64,000 nt of DNA from NCBI RefSeq assembly GCF_904848665.1, contig NZ_CAJHCQ010000015.1, positions 1 to 64,000 on the forward strand. The letters run 5' to 3'. Below are positions 43,253 through 51,710 of this stretch, in pieces. Positions within the stretch are counted from its first letter, which is position 1. Each line of letters opens with the position of its first letter. The notes under the pieces are model-generated. The model was not told where the DNA came from. It ran no database searches and worked only from the letters and a program-made list of their open reading frames with translations. The stretch is from Paraburkholderia hiiakae (GTDB lineage Bacteria; Pseudomonadota; Gammaproteobacteria; Burkholderiales; Burkholderiaceae). The translations under genes and the position numbers were made by a program.

Positions 43253-44692
43253 TCAGGCGTCGATCAGCTGATCGGCGGCGGACATGGGGCGGCGAGCGGT
43301 CTGACTCGTGGTGAGCGCAGGATGGGCCACGCGCGGTTCACGTGGCTCGTGGGGCGAATGTGGCTTGCTGTCGGGCAGCGCAGGACCTTTACGCAGAAGC
43401 TTGAGCAAGTAGTAAATGCCCGTGCCGAATACGAGGAAGTAGACGGCCACGAACGCCATCAGCGAAATGCCCACCTGTTGCGCCGTGAGCGGCGACACGG
43501 CTTGCGCCGTGCGCATCACGCCGTAGACCACCCAGGGCTGGCGGCCGGCTTCGGTCGTGACCCAGCCCGCGAGCAGCGTGATGAAGCCCGTCGGTCCCAT
43601 GGCGAGCACGAAGCGCTGGAAACCGCGCGATTCGTAGAGCGTGCCGCGGCGGCGCAGCACCCAGCCCGTCACGCCGAGAAGAATCATCAGGAGGCCTAAG
43701 CAGACCATGACGCGGAAACTCCAGAACAGCAGCGGCGAATTGGGCCGCTCGTCGGCGGGGAAGGACTTGAGCCCCTTGATCTCGCCGTCCCAGCTATGCG
43801 TGAGGATCAGGCTGCCAAGGTGCGGAATGGAAACGGCGTAGCGCGTGGTTTCAGCGTGCATGTCGGGGATGCCGAACAGATTGAGCGCGGTGCCGCCTTG
43901 TTCGGTATCCCAAATGCCTTCGATCGCGGCGATCTTGGTGGGCTGATATTCGCGTGTGTTCAGGCCGTGCGCGTCGCCCACGAAGGCTTGCACCGGTGCG
44001 AGCACGAGCAAGAGGCCGAGCGCCATCGAAAACATCTTCTTGATGGCGGGGTCGCGCCGCCCCTTGAGCAAATGCCATGCGCCGCTCGCGGCCACGACGA
44101 GTGCGGCCACGATGAACGCGGCGATCGCCATGTGCGCGAGACGGTACGGGAACGACGGGTTGAAAATGATCTTGAACCAGTCGACCGGCACGACGTGGCC
44201 GTCGACGACCTTGAAGCCTTGCGGCGTCTGCATCCAGCTATTCGAGGCGAGGATCCAGAACGTGGAGATGAGCGTGCCGATGGCGACCATCAGCGTCGCG
44301 CCGAAGTGGGCGCGCGGGCTCACGCGGTTCCAGCCGAACAGCATGATGCCGAGGAAGCCCGCTTCGAGAAAGAACGCGGTCATGACTTCGTACATGAGCA
44401 GCGGCCCGGTGACGGGGCCCGCGAACGACGAAAAGCCCGACCAGTTGGTGCCGAACTCATAGCTCATGACGACGCCGGACACGACGCCCATGCCGAAGGC
44501 CACGGCGAAGACTTTCGACCAGAAGAGGCAGAGGTCCTTGTAGAACGGCTGACGCGTTTTGAGCCAGCAGGCTTCGAGCACGGCGATGAAGCTGGCCAGG
44601 CCGATGGAGAGCGCCGGGAAGACGATGTGAAACGAGACGGTGAAGGCGAACTGCAGCCGGGCCAGGTCGAAGGCGGAGAGTGACGTGTGCAT
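43253..44692 (-). CDS. cydA: cytochrome bd-type (CIO-like) quinol oxidase subunit I
   Basis: A 479-aa heme-bearing subunit with about nine helices. The start MHTSLSAFDLARLQFAFTVS includes the conserved early helix with the heme ligand His in SFHIVFPALS. GFLGIMLFGWNRVSPRAHF and the short quinol-binding loop after residue 245 (no long insertion) suggest the cyanide-insensitive (CioA) branch. The start at 44692 is preferred; the longer frame to 44737 lacks family residues. An ANR/FNR site lies 178 bp upstream. Confidence 0.95.
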   Translation of the reverse strand: MHTSLSAFDLARLQFAFTVSFHIVFPALSIGLASFIAVLEACWLKTRQPFYKDLCLFWSKVFAVAFGMGVVSGVVMSYEFGTNWSGFSSFAGPVTGPLLMYEVMTAFFLEAGFLGIMLFGWNRVSPRAHFGATLMVAIGTLISTFWILASNSWMQTPQGFKVVDGHVVPVDWFKIIFNPSFPYRLAHMAIAAFIVAALVVAASGAWHLLKGRRDPAIKKMFSMALGLLLVLAPVQAFVGDAHGLNTREYQPTKIAAIEGIWDTEQGGTALNLFGIPDMHAETTRYAVSIPHLGSLILTHSWDGEIKGLKSFPADERPNSPLLFWSFRVMVCLGLLMILLGVTGWVLRRRGTLYESRGFQRFVLAMGPTGFITLLAGWVTTEAGRQPWVVYGVMRTAQAVSPLTAQQVGISLMAFVAVYFLVFGTGIYYLLKLLRKGPALPDSKPHSPHEPREPRVAHPALTTSQTARRPMSAADQLIDA

Positions 44693-44869
44693 GTGCGTGC
44701 CTGTTGCTTGCTTACCGGGGGAAACTGCGCACTGCACCGCAGTGGGGGCGCTGCGGTTGCGTGCGATGGACGTAAGCGTAGGGGAACGGCGGCGGTTTTG
44801 CTACACTGCGACGTGCGCCAGCGTGTCGCAGTCGTCAATCTCAATGAGACGAGAGGATGCGCTAACGCA

Positions 44870-44883
44870 TTGATAAAAATCAA
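44870..44883. promoter_or_regulatory. ANR/FNR binding site
   Basis: TTGATAAAAATCAA is an exact match to the FNR/ANR consensus TTGAT-N4-ATCAA. It lies upstream of cydA on the promoter side. Low-oxygen control of the oxidase genes is the expected meaning. Confidence 0.88.
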
Positions 44884-44941
44884 TTTAGATTAAACGTTCG
44901 TTGTGCAGGCGGGATGTGCGAGGGGTATGGCGCTGCGTCAA

Positions 44942-44992
44942 TACACCGCGCAGCCGCATGGGGTGCGGCAATGCGCCTCGGGGTGCGGTGTA
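44942..44992. terminator. nested inverted repeats, possible tautomerase terminator
   Basis: Outer arms TACACCGC (44942-44949) and GCGGTGTA (44985-44992) enclose an inner hairpin GCCGCA (44953-44958)/TGCGGC (44964-44969). This structure lies about 100 bp beyond the stop of the tautomerase gene read leftward. No T tract is obvious. Confidence 0.4.
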
Positions 44993-45090
44993 GGGAATCG
45001 TGCGGGGGAGGATTGAGGCGCGTCTGGCGGCGCGAGCAGTGCGGGCGACGCCAGACGGAAAAGATAAGGAATGCGATGGAAATGAAGGCG

Positions 45091-45279
45091 TCAGCGCGGA
45101 TCGCTCCACAGCTTGCCCGCCGTCGCCCAATTTTCCGGCTTCACGTCGTGAAAGATGATGTCGACGGATTGCGGCTCGACGCCGAGCACCTTGCAGGTGG
45201 TCTCGGTTAGTGCCGCGGCGAGCTGGCGTTTTTGTTCGACGCTGCGGCCTTCGAACATTTCGATGTGGAATGTCGGCAT
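45091..45279 (-). CDS. 4-oxalocrotonate tautomerase-family protein
   Basis: A 62-aa tautomerase. The catalytic Pro follows the initiator Met (MPTFHIEMFEGRSVEQKRQL), and the chain has the usual beta-alpha-beta shape. The VDIIFHDVKPENWATAGK region matches 4-OT subunits. The enzyme converts enol and keto forms of small carboxylic acids. It has GGAGA before the start and is 44 bp from the class II aldolase gene on the same strand, so the two are likely co-transcribed. Confidence 0.9.
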   Translation of the reverse strand: MPTFHIEMFEGRSVEQKRQLAAALTETTCKVLGVEPQSVDIIFHDVKPENWATAGKLWSDPR

Positions 45280-45323
45280 GCGGGTCTCCTTGAAAAGTCA
45301 GTGATGCGATGGAATCGGCGTGG

Positions 45324-46100
45324 TTAGTCGCGGTATGACGAATCGATGCGATCGAGCTTGCGCAGCAGCGCCGGCCATTCGAGCACGCCCTCGATCGCGC
45401 CACCGTCGCGCAACTGTTCGGCCGTGCGTTCGGCCGCCTCGGGCGGCGGCAAGACGAGCGGCACACCGCCTGCCTGTGCCTGCAACTGGATTTCGCAGGC
45501 CTTGATGAGCGTCGCCATCAGCACGTAGGCTTCGGCCACCGTGCGGCCAGTGGTGAGCGTGCCGTGATTGCGCAGCAGCATGGCCGGGTGCGCGCCGAGA
45601 CTCGCGGTGAGGCGCATGCCTTCGGCAGGCGTGAAGGCGAGGCCTTCGTAGTCGTGCCACGCTAGCTGGCCGTAAAAGCGCAGGGCGTGCTGGGAGGCCG
45701 GCAAGAGTCCGTCTCGTTGGATCGACACGGCAATGCCCGCCGTATTGTGCAGATGCATCACGCACACCGCGTCGGGCCGCGCGAGATGCACGGCCGCGTG
45801 CAGCGCGAAACCGGTGGCGTTCACGGGGTGTTCGCTTGCGCCGACGATGCGGCCTTCGGTGTCGATCTTCACGAGGTTGGAGGCGCGCACTTCGTCGAAG
45901 GCGAGGCCGAACGGATTGATGAGGAAGCGGCCAGGTTCCCCGGGCACGGCGGCGGAAACGTGGGTGTAGATGAGGTCGTCCCAGCCGTTGAGTGCGATGA
46001 GGCGGTAAGCGGCGGCGAGATCGACGCGCAGTTGCTGCTCGGCGGCGGAGCGCGGCGCGGTCTCGGCGCAGGTGCGCGTCGGGCGATGGGCGAAAGACAT
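45324..46100 (-). CDS. class II aldolase/adducin-family protein
   Basis: A 258-aa protein with the class II aldolase/adducin fold. The zinc ligands are seen: His-Leu-His in VCVMHLHNTAGIAVS and His in LRNHGTLTTG. The N-terminal THVSAAVPGEPGRFLINPFG region is typical. Members cleave or dehydrate phosphorylated or free sugar acids and related hydroxy acids; this sequence resembles a broad group of uncharacterised members. It lies between the urea transporter and the tautomerase genes on the same strand, ten bases after the former. Confidence 0.9.
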   Translation of the reverse strand: MSFAHRPTRTCAETAPRSAAEQQLRVDLAAAYRLIALNGWDDLIYTHVSAAVPGEPGRFLINPFGLAFDEVRASNLVKIDTEGRIVGASEHPVNATGFALHAAVHLARPDAVCVMHLHNTAGIAVSIQRDGLLPASQHALRFYGQLAWHDYEGLAFTPAEGMRLTASLGAHPAMLLRNHGTLTTGRTVAEAYVLMATLIKACEIQLQAQAGGVPLVLPPPEAAERTAEQLRDGGAIEGVLEWPALLRKLDRIDSSYRD

Positions 46101-46110
46101 GGCGATTCCT

Positions 46111-47073
46111 TCAGCGGACGGTGGACGCTTCAGACGGCGTGGATGACGCGGACAGCGCGCGCAGTCGTCGCGCCGACGCGTGCACGCACCAGCTTGCCAG
46201 CACGAACGGCGCGGTCAGCGCGGGCAGTCCGCAGCTCGCGGCGGCCAGATGCAGGGCCGCGGCGAGCATGGTCGCACAGAACGCGGCGCGCGTGCCGAGC
46301 GTGCAGACCGCGAGCGCGGCAAGCGCGCCGTTGAAGCCCGCGAGGCCCGCGCCGAAGGCATCCGGGCTCGCGCCGCACGCGAGTTCGAGCGCGCTCGCGA
46401 GCGCCGCGCCGCCGAGCGCATAGGCGGCCGCGCGCCGCGACGACCAGGCGAGGCCCGCGAGTACGCACAGTCCCGCCGCCGCGCCCGATGCGAACGTGGT
46501 TTGCGCGAGGCCGCTCAACACGCCAGCCGCGGCGTGTGCTGCGGCCGCGAGCGGCGATCCGTGCGGGGCAAGGGGTGCAACGGCGATCGCGGTGGCTACG
46601 GGTTCGCTACCCGGATGCAGCGGTATCCAGATCCAGGTCGCGATGAGGCAGGGTACGGAATACAGGCCGAGCCGCGCGCGAGCGAGCCAGCGGTTCAACG
46701 GCCCGGCGATCCACGCGCTCGCGCCGCCCGCGATGAGCGCGAGCGCGGCCGCCGTGCCCGCATCGCCGACGAAGGTGAACGCCGCGAGCGCGGCGAGCGC
46801 GCCGTTGTAGCCCGTGAGGCCGTCGCGGATCGCGGTTTCTGCGTCGCCCGCCACGAGCGCGCAGACGTTGGCCGCGGCGGCGCCGAGCAGCGCGGCAAGC
46901 GCTAGCCGCCAGTCGGTGAGCGAGAGCGCCGCGAGCAGGCAGGCGCCCGTTCCCGCGTGCGCCTGCAGCACGATCTGGCCGAGGCTGCGCAAAAGCGCGG
47001 GCAGTGCGGGACCCGCGGCAGTATCGGCGGTATCGGCAGTGGCGCCGGATGCGGCGGATAATCGGGCGGACAT
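46111..47073 (-). CDS. urea transporter (UT family)
   Basis: A 320-aa membrane protein with about ten helices in two homologous halves. Each half carries the urea-transporter signature: DGLTGYNGALAALA and AGLAGFNGALAALA. Urea passes by facilitated diffusion. The start at 47073 (MSARLSAAS) is preferred; the longer frame to 47352 crosses the opposite gene and lacks family sequence. No urease genes are in the window. It is probably read together with the aldolase gene ten bases downstream. Confidence 0.9.
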   Translation of the reverse strand: MSARLSAASGATADTADTAAGPALPALLRSLGQIVLQAHAGTGACLLAALSLTDWRLALAALLGAAAANVCALVAGDAETAIRDGLTGYNGALAALAAFTFVGDAGTAAALALIAGGASAWIAGPLNRWLARARLGLYSVPCLIATWIWIPLHPGSEPVATAIAVAPLAPHGSPLAAAAHAAAGVLSGLAQTTFASGAAAGLCVLAGLAWSSRRAAAYALGGAALASALELACGASPDAFGAGLAGFNGALAALAVCTLGTRAAFCATMLAAALHLAAASCGLPALTAPFVLASWCVHASARRLRALSASSTPSEASTVR

Positions 47074-47254
47074 GACGAAGGCGTGGCGTGCGGATACGGG
47101 AGAGTGCGGCCCCGGTGCGAAGCGCACGGCCGGCCAGAGTGCGAGCATAGGCGATGCAGCCCGCCTCGCGCATGCGCGTAGGTTGATAGTCGCTATTTGC
47201 CGCCGCGTTACGATATGCGCACGGCGGTTACTGTGATCTTTGTGGAGGCGAACG

Positions 47255-47836
47255 ATGCGGGAAGTGCGTTGGGCATCCGAAACGGGCGAGGGCATCGAGC
47301 ATCTGGCGTTCGATGCGCATTGCGGCCCGAAATATGGGGAAAAAGGCGACACGATCCGCGTGGAAAGCGTGATCGTCGGCGAGCGCTACGGCAAATCCTA
47401 TGGCCTGTGCTATGCCATCGAGTGCGATGCGCACTGGCGCGTGCGTTGGGCGGCGTTTCGCGTGATGGGCGGCCGCTCGCTCGTGCTCCACAGCGACGGC
47501 AAGGGTCACTGGACGGACGGGGAAGGGCGTGCACTGGAAGCGCTTGACGGCTGCATCGATATCGACATCGCCGCGACACCGTTCACGAACACACTGCCAA
47601 TCCGGCGTCTAGGTCTCGCGCGCGGCGAGCGCCAGCCGATCCGCGTGGCGTACATCGCCGCGCCCGAGCTTGTGCCCAAGCCTGTCGAGCAGGCGTACGT
47701 GTGCATCGAACGCGACCGCGAGTACCGCTACGAGGGCATCTTCCGCGATTTCACGGCGAATCTGCGCGTGGACGAAGATGGGCTCGTGATCGACTATCCC
47801 ACGTTGTTCCGGCGCCTGCCGACGCCGGAACGATAA
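47255..47836 (+). CDS. putative glycolipid-binding domain protein (DUF1089-like)
   Basis: A 193-aa soluble protein that resembles the uncharacterised glycolipid-binding (PA1994-like) family. It starts MREVRWASETGEGIEHLAF, with repeated beta-rich segments (GKGHWTDGEGRALEALDGCIDIDIAATPFTNTLPI). No catalytic residues are recognised. GGAGG precedes the ATG at 47255. It is divergent from the urea transporter gene and convergent with kch. Confidence 0.8.
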   Translation: MREVRWASETGEGIEHLAFDAHCGPKYGEKGDTIRVESVIVGERYGKSYGLCYAIECDAHWRVRWAAFRVMGGRSLVLHSDGKGHWTDGEGRALEALDGCIDIDIAATPFTNTLPIRRLGLARGERQPIRVAYIAAPELVPKPVEQAYVCIERDREYRYEGIFRDFTANLRVDEDGLVIDYPTLFRRLPTPER

Positions 47837-47843
47837 TACGGCC

Positions 47844-49025
47844 CTACGCGGCGCCGCCCGCGCTCTTGCCGAACAACAACTGTTCGATCAGCGTGTTGTC
47901 GATGGTCTCGTTGTTGAGCGTGCGCGCGAGCAGTTCGCCTGCGAGCAGTTGCGGCGAAAACACCATGTCGGGCTGCAAGAGGCGCAGGCGCTGCAAGTTG
48001 CGGCTGTCGTTCACGAGCGCCACGGTGCGCACCTTCGGCGCGATCTCCTTGATCGCGAGAATCACGAAGGCGTTCTCGGCGTCGTCGGTGCGCAGTGCGA
48101 GCGCGGCGAGCGCGGTTTCGGCGCCCGCGTTGTGCAGCGTGGCGGTATCGCTCGCATCGCCGACGATGAGGTCGGCCTCGCCCGGATAGTTGTGCGGCGT
48201 ATTCGGCGCGACGATCACGGTCGCCGTGTAGCCGCGCTTGATGAGCCCGTCATAGACGCTATGCGCGAGCGGCGAGGCGCCGACGATCAAATAGTGGTTC
48301 TTGCGGGTCACGTTGGAAATGCCTCCATTGACGATGCGTTTCAAATGCCCGCCAATCACGGGCCCGATCACGGCGCTGATCGAAGTCGCGAACACGGTGA
48401 TCCCGAGCACGATGATCGAAGCCGTGAAAAGCCGCGCGGTGTCCGTGTGCGGCACGATATCGCCGTAGCCGACCGTGGACATCGACACGATCGAGAAGTA
48501 GAACGCCGTCACGAGGTTGCGAATGGGCGGCGCAAAGTCGTCGCCGAGATACAGCGAGCCGAACACCGCGTAGACGACCAACGAGCCAATGCTCAGGAAT
48601 GCGAACAAGGAGCCCGCGGCGACGCTCGCGCGGTCGAAGCGGCGCCAGTAGTAGATGAGCGCGCAGGCGAGTGCGAGCGAGAAGGCCGCAAGCGCGTGGC
48701 TGCGATAGTCGCCCCACAGGCAAATGCTGGCCGCGCCGGCGAGCAACACCAGTGAGAGCACCCACGCCACGCGCGCGCGCAGCGCGATGCCGAACGACAT
48801 CATCGTGAGGCCGGTGGCGACCAGCGCCTGGGGAAGCGCGAGCACGCCGAATGCGTTGATGAGCGTGATCCAGTCGTCGAACCAGTTGCCGCGCGCGTGT
48901 TCGAGCGCTTTCTGCGCGACCGGGCGCACCAGCAGCAGACCGTCGAGCACCAGCAGCAAGGCCAGGTAACCGTGCGGCACGAGTCCTCGAGCGTAGCCGC
49001 GCAGGCGGCGCGCGTACGTGTTCAT
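47844..49025 (-). CDS. kch: potassium channel with TrkA-N (RCK-like) domain
   Basis: A 393-aa channel with six helices. The pore region holds the selectivity filter TVGYGD (184-189). A cytoplasmic NAD-binding TrkA-N domain follows (from about residue 245, LIVGASPLAHS). The layout is that of the E. coli Kch family, which controls potassium flux and membrane potential. Its start overlaps the mscS stop by four bases (ATGA), so it is the second gene of a coupled pair. Confidence 0.93.
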   Translation of the reverse strand: MNTYARRLRGYARGLVPHGYLALLLVLDGLLLVRPVAQKALEHARGNWFDDWITLINAFGVLALPQALVATGLTMMSFGIALRARVAWVLSLVLLAGAASICLWGDYRSHALAAFSLALACALIYYWRRFDRASVAAGSLFAFLSIGSLVVYAVFGSLYLGDDFAPPIRNLVTAFYFSIVSMSTVGYGDIVPHTDTARLFTASIIVLGITVFATSISAVIGPVIGGHLKRIVNGGISNVTRKNHYLIVGASPLAHSVYDGLIKRGYTATVIVAPNTPHNYPGEADLIVGDASDTATLHNAGAETALAALALRTDDAENAFVILAIKEIAPKVRTVALVNDSRNLQRLRLLQPDMVFSPQLLAGELLARTLNNETIDNTLIEQLLFGKSAGGAA

Positions 49026-49906
49026 TGCTGCGCTTGTTGCGTCGGTGGTGCCGGTTGCTCCGGTTCTGCCGGTTGCGTCTGCACGATGTGCAATTCGCGA
49101 GTGCGCACGGGCAGCGAGCAGTGCGCGTCATTGAGCGCCTGACGCACCTTACGCGAAAGCTCCCAGCGCATGTCCCAGAACGTGTCGATGTTCGACCACA
49201 CGCGCACGTTGAGCACGGCGATGCTGTCGTCGAAACGCGACACCATCACTTGTGGCGCGGGCGAGGCCAGCACGCGCGCGTCGGCTGCGGCGAGCGTGCG
49301 CAATACGTCGATCGCGAGGTTCACGTCGTCGCGCACCGACACCTCCACTTCGAGGTCGAGCCGGCGCGTGGGATTGCGGCTGTAGTTGCGGATCGAATTG
49401 CTCCACAGCGCGCTGTTCGGCACGTATTCGCAGATGCCGTCGGGCTTCGTGAGGCGCGTGGTGAAGAGGTTCACTTCCTCGACGGTACCCGCGACGGTTA
49501 CGCCGACGCCGCCGTCGATATAGTCGCCCACCTTGAACGGCCGCAGCAGCAACAGCATGATGCCGGCCGCGATGTTCTGCAGCGTGCCTTGCAGCGCGAG
49601 ACCGATGGCGAGACCCGCCGCGCCGAGCACCGCGACGATACTGGCGGTCTGGATGCCGATTTGCGAGAGCGCGCCGATCACGGCGACGAGGCGCACCCCC
49701 CACACGGCCGTGTCGCGCACGATGGGGCGCAGCGTGGGGTCGATGCCGCCGCCGCGCCGCTTGATCCAGTTGCCCACGCGCCGGGAGAGCCACCAGCCGA
49801 ACCAGAGGATCGCGAAGGCTGCGCAAAAGCGCAGCGCGAGCGCGGAGAGCGCGTCCCACAGGAAGCCCCAGTTGGCCGGGTGCAGGTGTTCGAGGAGGGG
49901 TTGCAT
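49022..49906 (-). CDS. mscS: small-conductance mechanosensitive channel (MscS family)
   Basis: A 294-aa channel with three helices, the third being the pore-lining helix with GAAGLAIGLALQGTLQNIAAG, the Gly/Ala pattern of MscS. A beta-rich vestibule domain follows (about 125-265), and the tail is Gln/Pro-rich. It opens under membrane tension and releases small osmolytes after hypo-osmotic shock. It is the first gene of a pair with kch, which it overlaps. Confidence 0.94.
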   Translation of the reverse strand: MQPLLEHLHPANWGFLWDALSALALRFCAAFAILWFGWWLSRRVGNWIKRRGGGIDPTLRPIVRDTAVWGVRLVAVIGALSQIGIQTASIVAVLGAAGLAIGLALQGTLQNIAAGIMLLLLRPFKVGDYIDGGVGVTVAGTVEEVNLFTTRLTKPDGICEYVPNSALWSNSIRNYSRNPTRRLDLEVEVSVRDDVNLAIDVLRTLAAADARVLASPAPQVMVSRFDDSIAVLNVRVWSNIDTFWDMRWELSRKVRQALNDAHCSLPVRTRELHIVQTQPAEPEQPAPPTQQAQQ

Positions 49907-50029
49907 GGTGAATCAGTCCTTGTCTTCGGAGCCTTGGGTCTGGCGCCGTTGCGAAAGGACGTATTGTACGAGCGGCGTTTCGCTTGCGGCGTGCGCGCGG
50001 CGTGCCGGGGCGTTTTTGAGCCTGCCGCG

Positions 50030-50566
50030 TCAGCCTTTGGGTGGCGTATCGGCGCCCGGCCCGAGGGTGCGCTGCATGAGCGCCGTGTCGCGCCATTCGC
50101 CGTGCTTGAAGCCTACGCCGCGCAGCGTGCCGGTGAGTTCGAACCCAAGGCGCTCGTGCAGTTTAAGCGAGCCGCCGCGCGGATCGGCGACCACGGCGAT
50201 CATCTGTCGCCACGGGCCTGCCTCGCAGCGTTCGATCAGCGCGTCAAGCAGCGTGTGGCCGAGTCCGCGGCCGCGAAACGCTTCGTCGATATAGATCGAG
50301 TCTTCGACCGTGAAGCGGTACGCCGGACGCGGCCGGTAGGGCGTGGCGTAGCAGTAGCCCGCCACGCGGCCGTCGATCTCGGCGACGAGCCAGGGCAGGC
50401 CGTGTTCCCGCACCGCGGCGTGGCGGCGCAGGAGTTCGTCGAGCGAAGGGGGTGTCTCCTCGAACGACGCCGTGCCGTGCAGCACGTGGTGCGCGTAGAT
50501 CGCGGCGATGGCGGGAAAGTCGTCGGCGGTGGCGTCACGCACGTGCGCGTCGGAGTGTGGGTTCAT
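50030..50566 (-). CDS. GNAT-family acetyltransferase (phosphinothricin-type)
   Basis: A 178-aa acetyltransferase. The GNAT core is clear: VRDATADDFPAIAAIY at the start, VAEIDGRVAGYCYA in the middle, and the acetyl-CoA loop EAFRGRGLGHTLL near residue 98. The R-P-A-Y-R-F-T-V-E-D-S-I-Y-I segment and the GFKHGEWRD end are typical of the phosphinothricin/methionine-sulfoximine N-acetyltransferase group. The natural substrate is an amino acid or analogue. The ATG at 50566 gives the normal length. Confidence 0.92.
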   Translation of the reverse strand: MNPHSDAHVRDATADDFPAIAAIYAHHVLHGTASFEETPPSLDELLRRHAAVREHGLPWLVAEIDGRVAGYCYATPYRPRPAYRFTVEDSIYIDEAFRGRGLGHTLLDALIERCEAGPWRQMIAVVADPRGGSLKLHERLGFELTGTLRGVGFKHGEWRDTALMQRTLGPGADTPPKG

Positions 50567-50664
50567 CGGTTGGAACGAGGCGCGAAGGCAGAGGGGAAGG
50601 AGGTTTGCATCCCTCACTATGCCTCGCGCGCGGGCGCTTTTGAAGCGCGCCAAAAATGCGTGGC

Positions 50665-51588
50665 CTAGACGCGCTGCGTGCCCGTGCGATTCGCGACAGC
50701 GGAGGCAAGCGTCGAGCGCCCGAAGCGCCGCGCTCCGGCCACGCATGCGATGACCACGGCGGTGACGGCGATCATCGCCGGCGGCACGGTTTCGTGCAGC
50801 AGCAGTGCCGCGAGCACGAAGCCGAAGAACGGCTGCAGCAACTGCAATTGCCCGACGCCTGCAATGCCGCCGAGTGCGAGCCCGCGATACCAGAACACGA
50901 AGCCGATCAGCATGCTGAAGAGCGACACATAGGCGAACCCCCACCACGAGGCCGCGCCCACGGCGGCGAACGACGCGGGGCGCAGCCACCACGCGAGCGG
51001 CGCCATCACGGGCAGCGAGATTACAAGCGCCCAGCAGATCACCTGCCAGCCGCCCAGGCGTCGCGAGAGCCGCGCGCCTTCGGCATAGCCGAGCCCGCAC
51101 ACGATGATCGCGCCGAGCATGAGCGCGTCGCCGAGCGGCGAGGCATCGATGCCGTGGCGCAGCGCAAACGCCACCACGGCGGCGCTGCCCGCTGCGGAAA
51201 AGATCCAGAAGGCGGGCTGCGGACGCTCGCCCGCGCGCAGTACGCCGAACACGGCCGTGGCCAACGGCAGTAAGCCGACGAACACAATGGCGTGCGCCGA
51301 GCTCACGTGCTGCAGCGCGAGCGCGGTGAGGAGCGGAAAGCCCACCACCACGCCGAGCGCGACGATGATGAGCGGCCAGACTTCGGCGCGCGCGGGCCGC
51401 GCCGCGCGCAACGACAGAAGCAACAGCACGCCGAGCACGCCCGCGATGGTCGCGCGCGCGCCAGTGAGGAACACGGGGTCGAGGCCGAGCACGGCCAGGC
51501 GCGTGGCGGGCAGCGAGCCGCTGAAGATGAGGACGCCTGCGAAGCCGCAGAGCCAGCCGTCGGTGGTGGAATCGAGCTTTTTGCGCAT
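50665..51588 (-). CDS. EamA/DMT-family transporter
   Basis: A 307-aa ten-helix exporter with two EamA repeats (FAGVLIFSGSLPATRLAVL near the start). It is divergent from the MocR regulator gene, 122 bp apart, and likely its target. Pairs of this kind move amino acids or metabolites related to the regulator's PLP ligand. The start at 51588 (MRKKLDST) is preferred over 51612. Confidence 0.9.
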   Translation of the reverse strand: MRKKLDSTTDGWLCGFAGVLIFSGSLPATRLAVLGLDPVFLTGARATIAGVLGVLLLLSLRAARPARAEVWPLIIVALGVVVGFPLLTALALQHVSSAHAIVFVGLLPLATAVFGVLRAGERPQPAFWIFSAAGSAAVVAFALRHGIDASPLGDALMLGAIIVCGLGYAEGARLSRRLGGWQVICWALVISLPVMAPLAWWLRPASFAAVGAASWWGFAYVSLFSMLIGFVFWYRGLALGGIAGVGQLQLLQPFFGFVLAALLLHETVPPAMIAVTAVVIACVAGARRFGRSTLASAVANRTGTQRV

Positions 51589-51670
51589 GGGCAATGGCCA
51601 AGGGGAGAACATCCGTGATCGATCCAGCGATAATGCGCGCCGAGCCGCGCGAGGGTAAGCTACAGATCAG

Positions 51671-51690
51671 TACAATTTGTTCAAACTGTA
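51671..51690. promoter_or_regulatory. MocR operator candidate
   Basis: TACAATTTGTTCAAACTGTA is a dyad with eight of ten matched base pairs and sits 20 bp before the MocR start. Two direct CAGTACA copies flank it (51668-51674, 51703-51709), 35 bp apart. Paired direct and inverted repeats between divergent genes are typical of MocR-regulator binding. Confidence 0.6.
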
Positions 51691-51710
51691 TTGAACACGG
51701 AGCAGTACAG

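Larger units (their letters stand above)
44693..45090. other. regulatory region upstream of cydAB
   Basis: These 398 bp lie between the leftward cydA gene and the end of the leftward tautomerase gene. They hold no convincing gene. They contain an ANR/FNR box (44870-44883) and a nested set of inverted repeats (44942-44992) that may end the tautomerase transcript or structure the leader. Confidence 0.6.
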
